A stretch of 64,000 nucleotides of DNA from NCBI GenBank assembly GCA_001464765.1, contig LNDV01000034.1:682001-746000 (forward strand), written 5' to 3'. Below are positions 1 through 8,272 of the stretch, piece after piece. This stretch comes from Betaproteobacteria bacterium Ga0077526 (GTDB lineage Bacteria; Pseudomonadota; Gammaproteobacteria; Burkholderiales; Ga0077523). A program made the position numbers and the translations under genes. The notes under the pieces were generated by a model. The model searched no databases. It was not told where the DNA came from and saw only the letters and a list, made by a program, of their open reading frames with translations. How positions within the stretch are numbered: position 1 is the stretch's first letter; each line of letters starts with the position of its first letter.

Positions 1-1377
1 CTCGCCTTGCCACTTGTTCGTCGCATCGAGACCCATCTTCGAGCCGAGACCCGAGACGGGGCTCGCGAAGTCGAGGTAGTCGATGGGCGTGTTCTCCACG
101 AGGAGCGTGTCGCGCGCCGGATCGACGCGCGTGGTGATGGCCCAGATGACTTCCTTCCAGTCGCGCACGTCGATGTCGTCGTCCGTGACGACGATGAACT
201 TGGTGTACATGAACTGCCGCAGGAACGACCAGACGCCGAACATCACCCGCTTCGCGTGCCCCGGGTACTGCTTGCGCATCGACACCACGGCCATCCGGTA
301 GGAGCAGCCTTCCGGGGGCAGATAGAAGTCCACGATCTCGGGGAACTGCTTCACCAGCAGCGGCACGAACACCTCGTTCAGCGCGACGCCGAGAATCGCC
401 GGCTCGTCAGGCGGCTTGCCCGTGTAGGTGGAGTGATAGATCGGATCACGCCGCGAGGTGATGCGGTCCACCGTGAATACGGGGAAGCGCTCCTGCTCGT
501 TGTAATAGCCGGTGTGATCGCCGAAGGGACCCTCCATCGCAGTCTCGTCAGGTGCGATGTGTCCTTCCAGCACGATCTCGGCGGAAGCTGGCACCTGCAG
601 GTCGGAGCCGATGCAGCGCACCAGTTCTGTCTTCGCGCCGCGCAGGAGTCCGGCGAACTGGTACTCGGACAGCGTGTCGGGCACCGGCGTGACGGCGCCC
701 AGGATCGTCGCGGGGTCCGCCCCGAGCGCGACCGCCACGGGGAAGGGCTGGCCCGGGTTCTGCCGCACGTGCTCGCGGAAATCGAGCGCACCGCCACGGT
801 GGGCGAGCCAGCGCATGATGAGCTTGTTGCGGCCGATCAGCTGCTGACGGTAGATGCCCAGATTCTGGCGCGGCTTGCTGGGACCCCGCGTCACCGTGAG
901 CCCCCAGGTGATGAGCGGGGCCGCATCGCCCGGCCAGCAGGTCTGGATCGGCAGCCGTCCGAGATCGACTTCGGAGCCTTCCCACACCACCTGCTGACAG
1001 GGCGCGTTGGAGACCACCTTGGGTGCCATGTTGAGCACCTGCTTCAGCACGGGCAGCTTGTCCCAGGCGTCCTTGAGGCCCTTGGGCGGCTCGGGTTCCT
1101 TCAGATACGCGAGCAGCTTGCCCACTTCCTTCAGGGCCTCGACGTTGTCCTCGCCCATGCCGAGTGCCACGCGTCGCGGTGTGCCGAACAGATTGGCGAG
1201 CACGGGCATGGCGTGTCCGGCGGGCTTCTCGAACAGCACCGCCGGGCCCTGTGCCCGAAGGACCCGATCGCAGATCTCGGTCATCTCGAGCACCGGCGAG
1301 ACTTCGCGGCGGATGCGCTTGAGCTCGCCCAGCTGTTCCAGTTGTGCGATGAAGTCGCGCAGATCGGCGTAGCGCAT
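1..1377 (-). CDS. ubiD: UbiD, 3-octaprenyl-4-hydroxybenzoate carboxy-lyase (3' end cut by window edge)
   Basis: Decarboxylates the prenylated 4-hydroxybenzoate made by UbiA in ubiquinone synthesis, using prenylated FMN. The visible 459 codons start MRYADLRDFI and include the family signatures TWGLTVTRGP, EGPFGDHTGYY and, at the edge, GSKMGLDATNKW. E. coli UbiD is about 497 residues, so roughly 30-40 C-terminal residues lie outside the window. The ATG at 1377 fits the family N-terminus. It is the last visible gene of a minus-strand run that begins with hyfB, 48 bases after the SDR gene. The identification is firm; only the end is missing. Confidence 0.95.
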   Translation of the reverse strand, partial: MRYADLRDFIAQLEQLGELKRIRREVSPVLEMTEICDRVLRAQGPAVLFEKPAGHAMPVLANLFGTPRRVALGMGEDNVEALKEVGKLLAYLKEPEPPKGLKDAWDKLPVLKQVLNMAPKVVSNAPCQQVVWEGSEVDLGRLPIQTCWPGDAAPLITWGLTVTRGPSKPRQNLGIYRQQLIGRNKLIMRWLAHRGGALDFREHVRQNPGQPFPVAVALGADPATILGAVTPVPDTLSEYQFAGLLRGAKTELVRCIGSDLQVPASAEIVLEGHIAPDETAMEGPFGDHTGYYNEQERFPVFTVDRITSRRDPIYHSTYTGKPPDEPAILGVALNEVFVPLLVKQFPEIVDFYLPPEGCSYRMAVVSMRKQYPGHAKRVMFGVWSFLRQFMYTKFIVVTDDDIDVRDWKEVIWAITTRVDPARDTLLVENTPIDYLDFASPVSGLGSKMGLDATNKWQGE

Positions 1378-1425
1378 CAGCGGGGCTCCGCGCGGGGGGT
1401 CACGGCAGTCGTCATCGGGGAATCC

Positions 1426-2214
1426 TCAGATCACGGCGGTGAGGCCGCCGTCCATCGGCACGATCGCACCGGTGACATAGGAGGCGCGGTCCGACGCGAG
1501 AAACACCGCCACCTGGGCAATGTCGTCGGCACTCGCGTAGCGGCGCAGCGGCACCTTCGCCTGCCCTTCGCGCAGGACTTCGTCACGCGTCTGGCCACGC
1601 AGTTTCGCCTCCAGGGTGAGCGCCTCTTCCACGCGCTCGGTCATCGTCGCGCCGGGATTGATCGCGTTCACGCGCACGCCCCGGGGTCCATACACGGAAG
1701 CGAGACCCACACTCGCGAGCATGAGCGCCGCGTTGGCCGCGCCGCCGGGCAGGTGGTAGGGCACAGCCACCTTGCCACCCATGCCGATGATGTTCACGAC
1801 CGAGCCGTGGCCCTCGGCGGCCATGGCAGGCAGCAGAGCATCCATGGCGTGGATGTAGGGGAGGTACTTCGCCTCCATCGCGAGCCGCCACGCGGCCGCC
1901 TCCAGATTCTCCGGCAGCGTCCGCTTCGCCGCCCCGGCGCTGTTGATCAGCACGTCAGGCGCGCCGAAGCGCTCCAGGACTTCGTCCGCGACGCGCTTCG
2001 CGTCCTCGGGACGCGTGAGATCGGCCACCACGGCCTGGGGCGGGAAATCGCTCACCGAATGGAGCCGGGCGACCGCGATGCCGAGCCGGTCGGGGTCTCG
2101 CGACACCATCACGACCTTCGCGCCTTCCTGAAGAAAAGCGCTCGCACAGGCAAAACCGATACCGCGGCTCGCGCCCGTCACCACCACGATCCTGCCTTCG
2201 AGACCCAGTTCCAC
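1426..2214 (-). CDS. Atypical short-chain dehydrogenase/reductase lacking the Tyr-xxx-Lys motif
   Basis: A 262-residue classical-length SDR with a Rossmann nucleotide-binding motif TGASRGIG near the N-terminus, the NSAG element, and a C-terminal YVTGAIVPMDGG typical of the family. Where the catalytic YxxxK should stand, the sequence reads PGGAANAAL, so both catalytic residues appear replaced (Gly and Asn), and the upstream Ser is not evident either. It may bind NAD(P) without classical SDR chemistry, or use a different mechanism. Start chosen as GTG at 2214 with AGGGAG about ten bases upstream; no ATG is available nearby. It sits 14 bases after ubiA and 48 before ubiD. Substrate unknown. Confidence 0.85.
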   Translation of the reverse strand: MELGLEGRIVVVTGASRGIGFACASAFLQEGAKVVMVSRDPDRLGIAVARLHSVSDFPPQAVVADLTRPEDAKRVADEVLERFGAPDVLINSAGAAKRTLPENLEAAAWRLAMEAKYLPYIHAMDALLPAMAAEGHGSVVNIIGMGGKVAVPYHLPGGAANAALMLASVGLASVYGPRGVRVNAINPGATMTERVEEALTLEAKLRGQTRDEVLREGQAKVPLRRYASADDIAQVAVFLASDRASYVTGAIVPMDGGLTAVI

Positions 2215-2228
2215 TAACGTCTTGCTCC

Positions 2229-3119
2229 CTATAACCCCGTGTCGAGCGCCAGCCCGGCGAACACCGCCGCCCCCACCCAGTTGTTGTGAAGGAATGCGCG
2301 GAAGCAGGTGTCCCGCTCCCGGCCCCGCATCTGCCAGACCTGCCACACCACCATGGCGGCGGCCACGACGAGACCCAGATGGTAGAGGACGCCGAGCCCC
2401 GCGAGCACGCCGCACCATGCCATGAGCAGCAGGAAGCCTGCGTGACAGAGCGACACCGCCAGGAGATCGGCCCGGCCGAAGAGCAGCGCCGACGTCCGGA
2501 TGCCGATCTGCCGGTCGTCGTCCCGGTCGACCATGGCGTACTCGGTGTCGTAAGCGATGGTCCAGAGGATGTTCGCCCCGAGCATCCACCAGCCGATCGG
2601 CGGGATGGTGCCGAGTACAGCGGCGAATCCCATCGGGATGCCGAAGCCGAACGCGATGCCCAGGTAGGCCTGGGGCAGCGCGAAGAACCGCTTGGTGAAC
2701 GGATAGCTCGCCGCGAGGAACAGCGCGGGGAACGACAGTGCGATCACGAGTCCGTTGAGCGGCAGGACCAGCAGGAAGGCCACGAGGCTGAGGCCGCCGG
2801 CCACCGCGAGTGCCTCGCGCGTCGAGATGCGCCGGGAGGCCAGCGGCCGGGCCCGCGTGCGGGCGACGTGCGGATCGAAGTCCCTGTCCGCGTAGTCGTT
2901 GATCGCACAGCCCGCGGAACGCATCAGCACCGTGCCCGCCACGAAGATTGCGAGGATGTGCCAGGGTGGCACGCCGTCCGCCGCGAACCACAAGGCCCAG
3001 AGCGTGGGCCACAGCAGGAGCAGGATCCCGATGGGCTTGTCGAGCCGGACGAGGCGCGCGTAGAGCAGCAGACGCTCCGCGAGAGCGCCGGGCGGGTTGG
3101 TGGCCGGGGGAGACGTCAT
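2229..3119 (-). CDS. ubiA: UbiA, 4-hydroxybenzoate polyprenyltransferase
   Basis: Membrane prenyltransferase (296 residues) that joins the polyprenyl tail to 4-hydroxybenzoate, the step before UbiD. Both Asp-rich prenyl-diphosphate/Mg motifs are present: NDYADRDFD at about residue 70-80 and YDTEYAMVDRDDD at about 185-197. Multiple hydrophobic helices are visible, and the early LDKPIG motif is typical. The ATG at 3119 overlaps the stop of the HyfI-like gene as ATGA, so it should be translationally coupled to a complex I-like operon, which is an unusual context. No ubiC (chorismate lyase) gene is visible next to it. Confidence 0.95.
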   Translation of the reverse strand: MTSPPATNPPGALAERLLLYARLVRLDKPIGILLLLWPTLWALWFAADGVPPWHILAIFVAGTVLMRSAGCAINDYADRDFDPHVARTRARPLASRRISTREALAVAGGLSLVAFLLVLPLNGLVIALSFPALFLAASYPFTKRFFALPQAYLGIAFGFGIPMGFAAVLGTIPPIGWWMLGANILWTIAYDTEYAMVDRDDDRQIGIRTSALLFGRADLLAVSLCHAGFLLLMAWCGVLAGLGVLYHLGLVVAAAMVVWQVWQMRGRERDTCFRAFLHNNWVGAAVFAGLALDTGL

Positions 3120-3628
3120 GGCGCGCGGGTGATGGCCGTGAGGATGCCTTGCATGATGGCATGCGGAGTCGGCGGGCAGCCGGGCACGGCGACATCCACC
3201 GGAATCACGTTGGAGACACGTCCCCGGCTCGCATAGTTCTCGCCGAACACACCGCCGGTGCAGCCGCAGTCGCCGATGGCCACGACCAGCTTGGGATCGG
3301 GCGTTGCGTCGTAGGTCCGCCGCAGGGCCTCTTCCATGTGTTTCGACACGGGGCCCGTGACGAGCAGCAGGTCGGCGTGCCGGGGGCTGGCCACGAAGCG
3401 GATGCCCAGACCTTCGAGGTTGTAGTAGGGATTGCTGCAGGCGTGGATCTCCAGTTCGCAGCCGTTGCAGGACCCCGCATCGACATGCCGGATCGCGAGG
3501 GCGCCCGCGAACGAGCGCAGGACTTCCTTCTCGAGCTGCTCGCGCACGCCGCGCAGTGCCTCGTCGGGATCGGGCGGCGCTTCGGTGACGAGCCCCGCGC
3601 GCGCGACCTGTCGCAGGATGCGGATCAT
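3116..3628 (-). CDS. HyfI/NuoB-like Fe-S small subunit of an energy-converting-hydrogenase-related complex
   Basis: A 170-residue protein of the complex I NuoB / group 4 hydrogenase small-subunit family, expected to hold the [4Fe-4S] cluster nearest the active site. The ligand set is complete: SCNGCE (C54, C57), GDCGCTGG (C121) and PGCPP (C151). It is much shorter than E. coli HyfI or HycG (about 250 residues) and ends soon after PGCPP, so no C-terminal extension is present. It lies 25 bases after the large subunit and overlaps ubiA by four bases. The gene name is withheld because the partner large subunit is not a nickel enzyme. Confidence 0.88.
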   Translation of the reverse strand: MIRILRQVARAGLVTEAPPDPDEALRGVREQLEKEVLRSFAGALAIRHVDAGSCNGCELEIHACSNPYYNLEGLGIRFVASPRHADLLLVTGPVSKHMEEALRRTYDATPDPKLVVAIGDCGCTGGVFGENYASRGRVSNVIPVDVAVPGCPPTPHAIMQGILTAITRAP

Positions 3629-3653
3629 GCGGGAAGCCCCTCTCGCGGCGCAT

Positions 3654-5198
3654 TCACAGGTCCACCCCCGCGTAGCTCAGGTTGAACGACTTGTTGATGA
3701 GGGGAAAGTCGGGAACGATGTTGCCGAGGATCGCGTGCTCCAGCACGGGCCAGTTCTGCCACGAAGGGTCGTGGGGGTGCACCCGCCGCACGGCACCCTC
3801 GTCGAGTTCGAGCGCCACGAGCACCTCGCCGCGCCACCCTTCCACCCGCCCCACGCCGAACCGGTGGCCTTTCGCATCCGGTAACGGTGTCGATTCCTCC
3901 CGCGGCGGCAGCGTGTCGAGCAGCCGCTGGATGAGATGCAGTGACTCCACGATTTCGTCGAAGCGCACGGCGGCCCGGGCGGCCACGTCGCCATCGGTCG
4001 CGCCGCAGAGGCGCGGGCCGATCCGGTCGTAAGGCGCCGTCGGCGATTGCACGCGCAGATCGCGGGCGACGCCGCTTGCGCGCCCGGCCAGGCCGGTGAG
4101 GCCCAGGCGCCTGGCGAGTTCCGGCGTCACGACACCACAGCGGCGCAATCGGTCCTGCAATCCCGCATGGTCGTCGAGCAGCGACCGCAGATGAAGGACT
4201 TCGACTTCCACGTCCCGCGCCTGCAGACGCATGTCCCTCTCGACCTGGTCTTCCATGTCGCCCGCGACACCACCCGGCACCACGAAGTCCATGGCAAGCC
4301 GGTGCCCGAACAGCGCCGCATTCGATCGCAGCCAGTTCTCGCGAAGCCGCGAGAACTGGGCGAGCGCGAAGCCGAGGCCGGCATCGTTGCCGATGAAGCC
4401 GAGATCCCCGAGATGATTGGCGACGCGCTCGCGCTCCAGCGCAAGCGCGCGCAGCCAGGCAGCGCGCTCCCTGACGCGATGGTCGAGCGCGGCTTCCACC
4501 GCCATCGCGAATGCCCAGCCATAGGCCACCGTGGAGTCCCCGCTCACACGCGCCGCGAGACGCGCGGCATCGGGGATGGCCAGCCCTTCGAAGCGCTTCT
4601 CGATCCCCTTGTGCTTGTAGCCGAGATGCTCCTCCAGCCGCAGGACCCGTTCCCCGATGATGGAGAAACGGAAGTGCCCGGGCTCGATGGTGCCGGCGTG
4701 CACCGGACCGACCGGAATCTCGTGCACGCCCTCGCCGGTGACGGACACGAACGGATAGACCTCCGGCACCATGACGTGATCGGTGTCGACAGGCGTCGTG
4801 CGTCGCAGCGGGTATACGTCGCGCGGCCAGGCGCCGTGCCGCAGCCATGCCCGGTCGTCCTCCGCGCCGAGGGGCTGCAGCCCCAGCAGATCGAACATCG
4901 CGCGCTGCATGCGGTCCGCCGCGGGAAAGGTCGCCGCGAGATCGGGATAGACCGGCGGTTCCGACGCAAGCGGCAGCTCGGCGATCAGCAGGGCTTCCGG
5001 CAGCCCGTACGCGACGCGCACCCCGAAGCCGCGTCCGCGGTCGCGGTCGTCGACACCCCAGATCGCGACGAGGTGCCCGTCCGCCGCGGCGACGGCCTGC
5101 GCGAGCTCCAGCCAGCCGAGGAAGTCGACCACGCAGCGCTCGGCCTTTGCGGCACCGGGCAGCGTTTCCGTGGCGATATCGAAGGATCCGATCTGCAT
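3654..5198 (-). CDS. HyfG/HycE-like large subunit without the [NiFe] cysteines
   Basis: A 514-residue fusion of an N-terminal NuoC-like part (about 1-150) and a C-terminal NuoD/[NiFe] large-subunit-like part. Family motifs are clear: GPVHAGTIEPGHFRF and HLGYKHKGIEKRF. The first nickel motif (RxCGxC in hydrogenases) reads RVSGDST, with Ser at 219 and 222. The C-terminal DPCxxC is also gone, the protein ending NLSYAGVDL. It therefore cannot hold a normal [NiFe] centre. By family comparison this is an Ehr subunit; its redox reaction is unknown. It starts ten bases after the HyfF-like gene. Confidence 0.88.
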   Translation of the reverse strand: MQIGSFDIATETLPGAAKAERCVVDFLGWLELAQAVAAADGHLVAIWGVDDRDRGRGFGVRVAYGLPEALLIAELPLASEPPVYPDLAATFPAADRMQRAMFDLLGLQPLGAEDDRAWLRHGAWPRDVYPLRRTTPVDTDHVMVPEVYPFVSVTGEGVHEIPVGPVHAGTIEPGHFRFSIIGERVLRLEEHLGYKHKGIEKRFEGLAIPDAARLAARVSGDSTVAYGWAFAMAVEAALDHRVRERAAWLRALALERERVANHLGDLGFIGNDAGLGFALAQFSRLRENWLRSNAALFGHRLAMDFVVPGGVAGDMEDQVERDMRLQARDVEVEVLHLRSLLDDHAGLQDRLRRCGVVTPELARRLGLTGLAGRASGVARDLRVQSPTAPYDRIGPRLCGATDGDVAARAAVRFDEIVESLHLIQRLLDTLPPREESTPLPDAKGHRFGVGRVEGWRGEVLVALELDEGAVRRVHPHDPSWQNWPVLEHAILGNIVPDFPLINKSFNLSYAGVDL

Positions 5199-5208
5199 GC
5201 CCGTTCCG

Positions 5209-6660
5209 CTAGCCGATCATGCGCGCGGCTTCCCGGTACCACGCAGCGAGATAGGGAGGGATATAGAGGCCAAGCATCAGCACGAGCACCAGATGCACGA
5301 GCACCGGAAACACCGCCGGGCGATGTTCGAGGGGTTGGAGCGAGGGTTCGCCGAACACCATGCCCTGCACCTTGAAGAACACCGCCGCGAACGCGACACC
5401 CAGCGACAGCAGCAGCACGCCGGCGGCCCAGGGATGTTCGCGCATGGCCGCCGAGAGAAGCAGGAACTCCGCGGCGAACACGCCGAAGGGCGGCATGCCG
5501 AGGATCGCCAGCGTGCCCACCATCAGACCCCACGCCACCACCGGGCTCCTGTGCACGAGGCCGCGGATGTCGCCGATGGCCTGTGAGCCCGCCTTCTGGG
5601 CGGCATGACCGACCGCAAAGAAGATGGCGGACTTGGTGAGCGAGTGCACCGTCATGTGCAGGAGCCCGGCGAAGTTCGCGAGCGCGCCGCCCATGCCGAA
5701 GGCGAAGGTGATGATCCCCATGTGCTCGACGGACGAGTACGCGAAGAGCCGCTTCGCGTCCTTCTGCCGGCTGAGCAGGAACGCCGCCATCACGACGCTC
5801 AGCAGTCCGAACGCCATCATCAGGTTGCCTGCGAGGGGGGTGCCGAGGGCGCCGTCCACCAGCACCTTGAAGCGCACGACGGCGTAGAGGGCCACGTTGA
5901 GCAGGAGGCCGGACAGGACCGCCGAAACGGGTGTCGGGCCCTCGGCATGGGCATCGGGGAGCCAGTTGTGCAGCGGCGCGAGGCCGACTTTCGTGCCGTA
6001 TCCGACAAGCAGGAACACAAAACCGATGCCCACGATCGAGGGCTCGAGCTGATCCTTGACCGCGTCGAGGTGGGTCCACAGCAGCGCAGTGCTGCCCTCG
6101 CCCACCACCCGCGCCGCGGCAAGGTAGAGGAGGATCGTGCCGAACAGGGCCTGGGCGATCCCCACGCCGCACAGGATGAAGTACTTCCAGGCTGCCTCGA
6201 GGCTCGCCGGCGTCCGGTACAAGCTCACAAGCAGCACGGTGGCAAGCGTCGCGGCCTCGAGCGCCACCCAGAGAATGCCCAGGTTGTTCGAGGTCAGCGC
6301 GACCAGCATCGTGAACACGAACAGCTGGTACATGCTGTGGTACAGGCGCATCGCGTTCGGGCCGACCTTGCCGCGATCGATCTCCACGCGCATGTACGGG
6401 CCGCTGTACAGAGAAGTCGTGAAGGCGACGAACGCGGTGAGCGCGACGAGGAAGACGTTGAAGGCGTCCACGAAGAACAGCTCGCCGAACACGATGTGCG
6501 GACCCGTGGCGACGACGCGCAAAGTGAGCGCGGCGGCAGCGAGCAGCGTCACCGCCGAGAACAGCACGTTGATGGCGGCCGCGCGTGCGGTGCCGCCGAG
6601 CCAGGCCAGGATCACGGCGCCGAGCAGGGGAACACACAGCAGGACGGTGAACTCGGACAT
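5209..6660 (-). CDS. HyfF-like antiporter-type membrane subunit
   Basis: A 483-residue polytopic protein of the NuoL/M/N and Mrp antiporter family, closest in length and context to HyfF (E. coli HyfF is about 526). Conserved pieces include KVGLAPLHNWLPDAHAEGP, which carries the loop and Lys/His region expected in proton-pumping subunits, and FAYSSVEHMGI. It should form one of two proton-translocating modules of the complex in the inner membrane. Its ATG at 6660 shares one base with the stop of the HyfE-like gene (TGATG). No close homologue of the third antiporter subunit HyfD is present in the cluster. Confidence 0.88.
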   Translation of the reverse strand: MSEFTVLLCVPLLGAVILAWLGGTARAAAINVLFSAVTLLAAAALTLRVVATGPHIVFGELFFVDAFNVFLVALTAFVAFTTSLYSGPYMRVEIDRGKVGPNAMRLYHSMYQLFVFTMLVALTSNNLGILWVALEAATLATVLLVSLYRTPASLEAAWKYFILCGVGIAQALFGTILLYLAAARVVGEGSTALLWTHLDAVKDQLEPSIVGIGFVFLLVGYGTKVGLAPLHNWLPDAHAEGPTPVSAVLSGLLLNVALYAVVRFKVLVDGALGTPLAGNLMMAFGLLSVVMAAFLLSRQKDAKRLFAYSSVEHMGIITFAFGMGGALANFAGLLHMTVHSLTKSAIFFAVGHAAQKAGSQAIGDIRGLVHRSPVVAWGLMVGTLAILGMPPFGVFAAEFLLLSAAMREHPWAAGVLLLSLGVAFAAVFFKVQGMVFGEPSLQPLEHRPAVFPVLVHLVLVLMLGLYIPPYLAAWYREAARMIG

Positions 6661-7316
6661 CAGCGATCCTTGAGCTTCTCGAAGTGGCTGGTGTCGAGAC
6701 TGTCGAACGTCTCACGGATCCGGAAGAAGAACACACCGAAGACGAAGGTGCCGACCAGGACGTCCAACGCGATGCCGAGTTCCACCACCATCGGCATGCC
6801 GTAGGTCACGCTGGTCGCGGCGAAGAACAGGCCGTTCTCCATGGACAGGAACCCCACGACCTGCGCGAGCGCCTTGCGCCGCGTGATCATCATCAGGAAG
6901 GCGAGGAGCACGCACGCGAGCGCAATGCCGAGCGCACCACGGGTGATGGTGCCCGCGAGCTGGGAGATCGGGACCGCCATGTTGAAGGCGACGACAACGA
7001 GCGCGATGCCGACCAGCATGGTCGTCGGGATGTTGATGAGCAGTTCCACGTCGGTTTCCAGCGCCAGCCGGCGCAGTACGCGGCGGAGGATCAGCGGAAG
7101 CACGATCACCTTCAGGGCGACGGTGAGCGCAGCCGAGTAGTACAGATGGCTCTGGCCCGTGGCCACTGCGGTGACGAGCGTGGCGGCCGCAAGCAGCGCG
7201 CCCTGGATCATGAAGAGATCCACCAGATCACGGACGCGGCGCTGCGACAGCATCGCGAACGACACCAGCAGCAGCAGGGCGGCGATCAGGTTGACGATCT
7301 GGCCGGCGAGGCTCAC
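6660..7316 (-). CDS. HyfE-like (NuoK-type) membrane subunit
   Basis: A 218-residue, almost wholly hydrophobic protein, matching E. coli HyfE (216 residues) in length and order. Its first half resembles NuoK, and the end MVVELGIALDVLVGTFVFG is the usual HyfE signature. Start is GTG at 7316, overlapping the HyfC-like stop as GTGA; an upstream start would run into that gene. It would form part of the proton channel near the hydrophilic arm. Assignment rests on order, length and hydropathy, with a few recognisable family residues. Confidence 0.83.
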   Translation of the reverse strand: MSLAGQIVNLIAALLLLVSFAMLSQRRVRDLVDLFMIQGALLAAATLVTAVATGQSHLYYSAALTVALKVIVLPLILRRVLRRLALETDVELLINIPTTMLVGIALVVVAFNMAVPISQLAGTITRGALGIALACVLLAFLMMITRRKALAQVVGFLSMENGLFFAATSVTYGMPMVVELGIALDVLVGTFVFGVFFFRIRETFDSLDTSHFEKLKDR

Positions 7317-8266
7317 GCGCGCCCCGCGAGCAGCAGATGGGTCAGTACGCCGAGCACCGCGAACAGGAACGCCGAGGCGAGAAATTCGGGCGCGCGGAAG
7401 ATGCGCAGCTTGGCCGAGACCGACTCGACCACGGCGAGCGCGGCGCCCCCCGCGAGCAGCTTCAAGGTGATCGCGAGCACGGCAAGGGGCAGGCCCGGCC
7501 AGTCCCCGGCTTCCGCAATTCCCCAGGGCAGGAACAGCGCGATGCCGATGGTGCTGTAGATCACGAGCTTGAGCGCATGGGCCCACTCCATCAGCGCCAG
7601 ATGGCGGCCGGAGTACTCGAGGATCATCGCCTCGTGGATCATCGTGAGTTCGAGATGGGTGGTGGGATTGTCGATGGGAATGCGTGCGTTCTCCGCCAGC
7701 AGCACCATCACGAAGGCCACCGCGGCAAACGCGAGACTCGGATGGAGCACGAAAGGCCGGTGTGCCAGCGCCTCGACGATCGTCCCCAGCGACGTGGATC
7801 GCGCAATCAGGGCCGGCATGAAGAACACCATCAGGAGGGCCGGCTCGGCTAGCGCCGCGACGAGCATCTCGCGACGGGCGCCGAAGGAACCGAACGCGGT
7901 GCCCACGTCCATCGCGGCAAGCGCCATGAACACCCTTGCCAGGGCGAGCAATCCCACGAGCGCGATCACATCCGCAGCAGCGGCGAACGGCAGGGCCGTG
8001 GCGAGCATGGGCACGAGACTCGCCGCGAGCACCATCGACGCGAACACGATGTAGGGCGTCACCCGGAAGAGCCCCGAAGCATTGTGCGCAACGACGGCGT
8101 CCTTGCGGAACAGCTTGTGGAGAACCTGATAGGGCTGCCAGATGCCCGCACCGGTCCGGTTCTGCAGCCAGGCCCGGCACTGATTCACCCAGCCCACGAG
8201 CAGCGGCGCGATGAACACCGCGATCACGACCTCGAGCACCTGCTGGAACAGATCACCGGGGCTCAT
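7313..8266 (-). CDS. HyfC-like (NuoH-type) membrane subunit
   Basis: A 317-residue membrane protein of the NuoH / HycD / HyfC family, which anchors the hydrophilic arm. Typical features are GWVNQCRAWLQNRTGAGIWQ near the N-terminus, ARIPIDNPTTHLELTMIHE in the middle (acidic loop conserved in NuoH-like subunits), and about eight hydrophobic helices. The ATG at 8266 is chosen; an alternative GTG at 8272 directly abuts the HyfB-like stop and adds two residues. No strong Shine-Dalgarno is visible, consistent with coupled translation. Confidence 0.87.
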   Translation of the reverse strand: MSPGDLFQQVLEVVIAVFIAPLLVGWVNQCRAWLQNRTGAGIWQPYQVLHKLFRKDAVVAHNASGLFRVTPYIVFASMVLAASLVPMLATALPFAAAADVIALVGLLALARVFMALAAMDVGTAFGSFGARREMLVAALAEPALLMVFFMPALIARSTSLGTIVEALAHRPFVLHPSLAFAAVAFVMVLLAENARIPIDNPTTHLELTMIHEAMILEYSGRHLALMEWAHALKLVIYSTIGIALFLPWGIAEAGDWPGLPLAVLAITLKLLAGGAALAVVESVSAKLRIFRAPEFLASAFLFAVLGVLTHLLLAGRA

Positions 8267-8272
8267 GGACAC

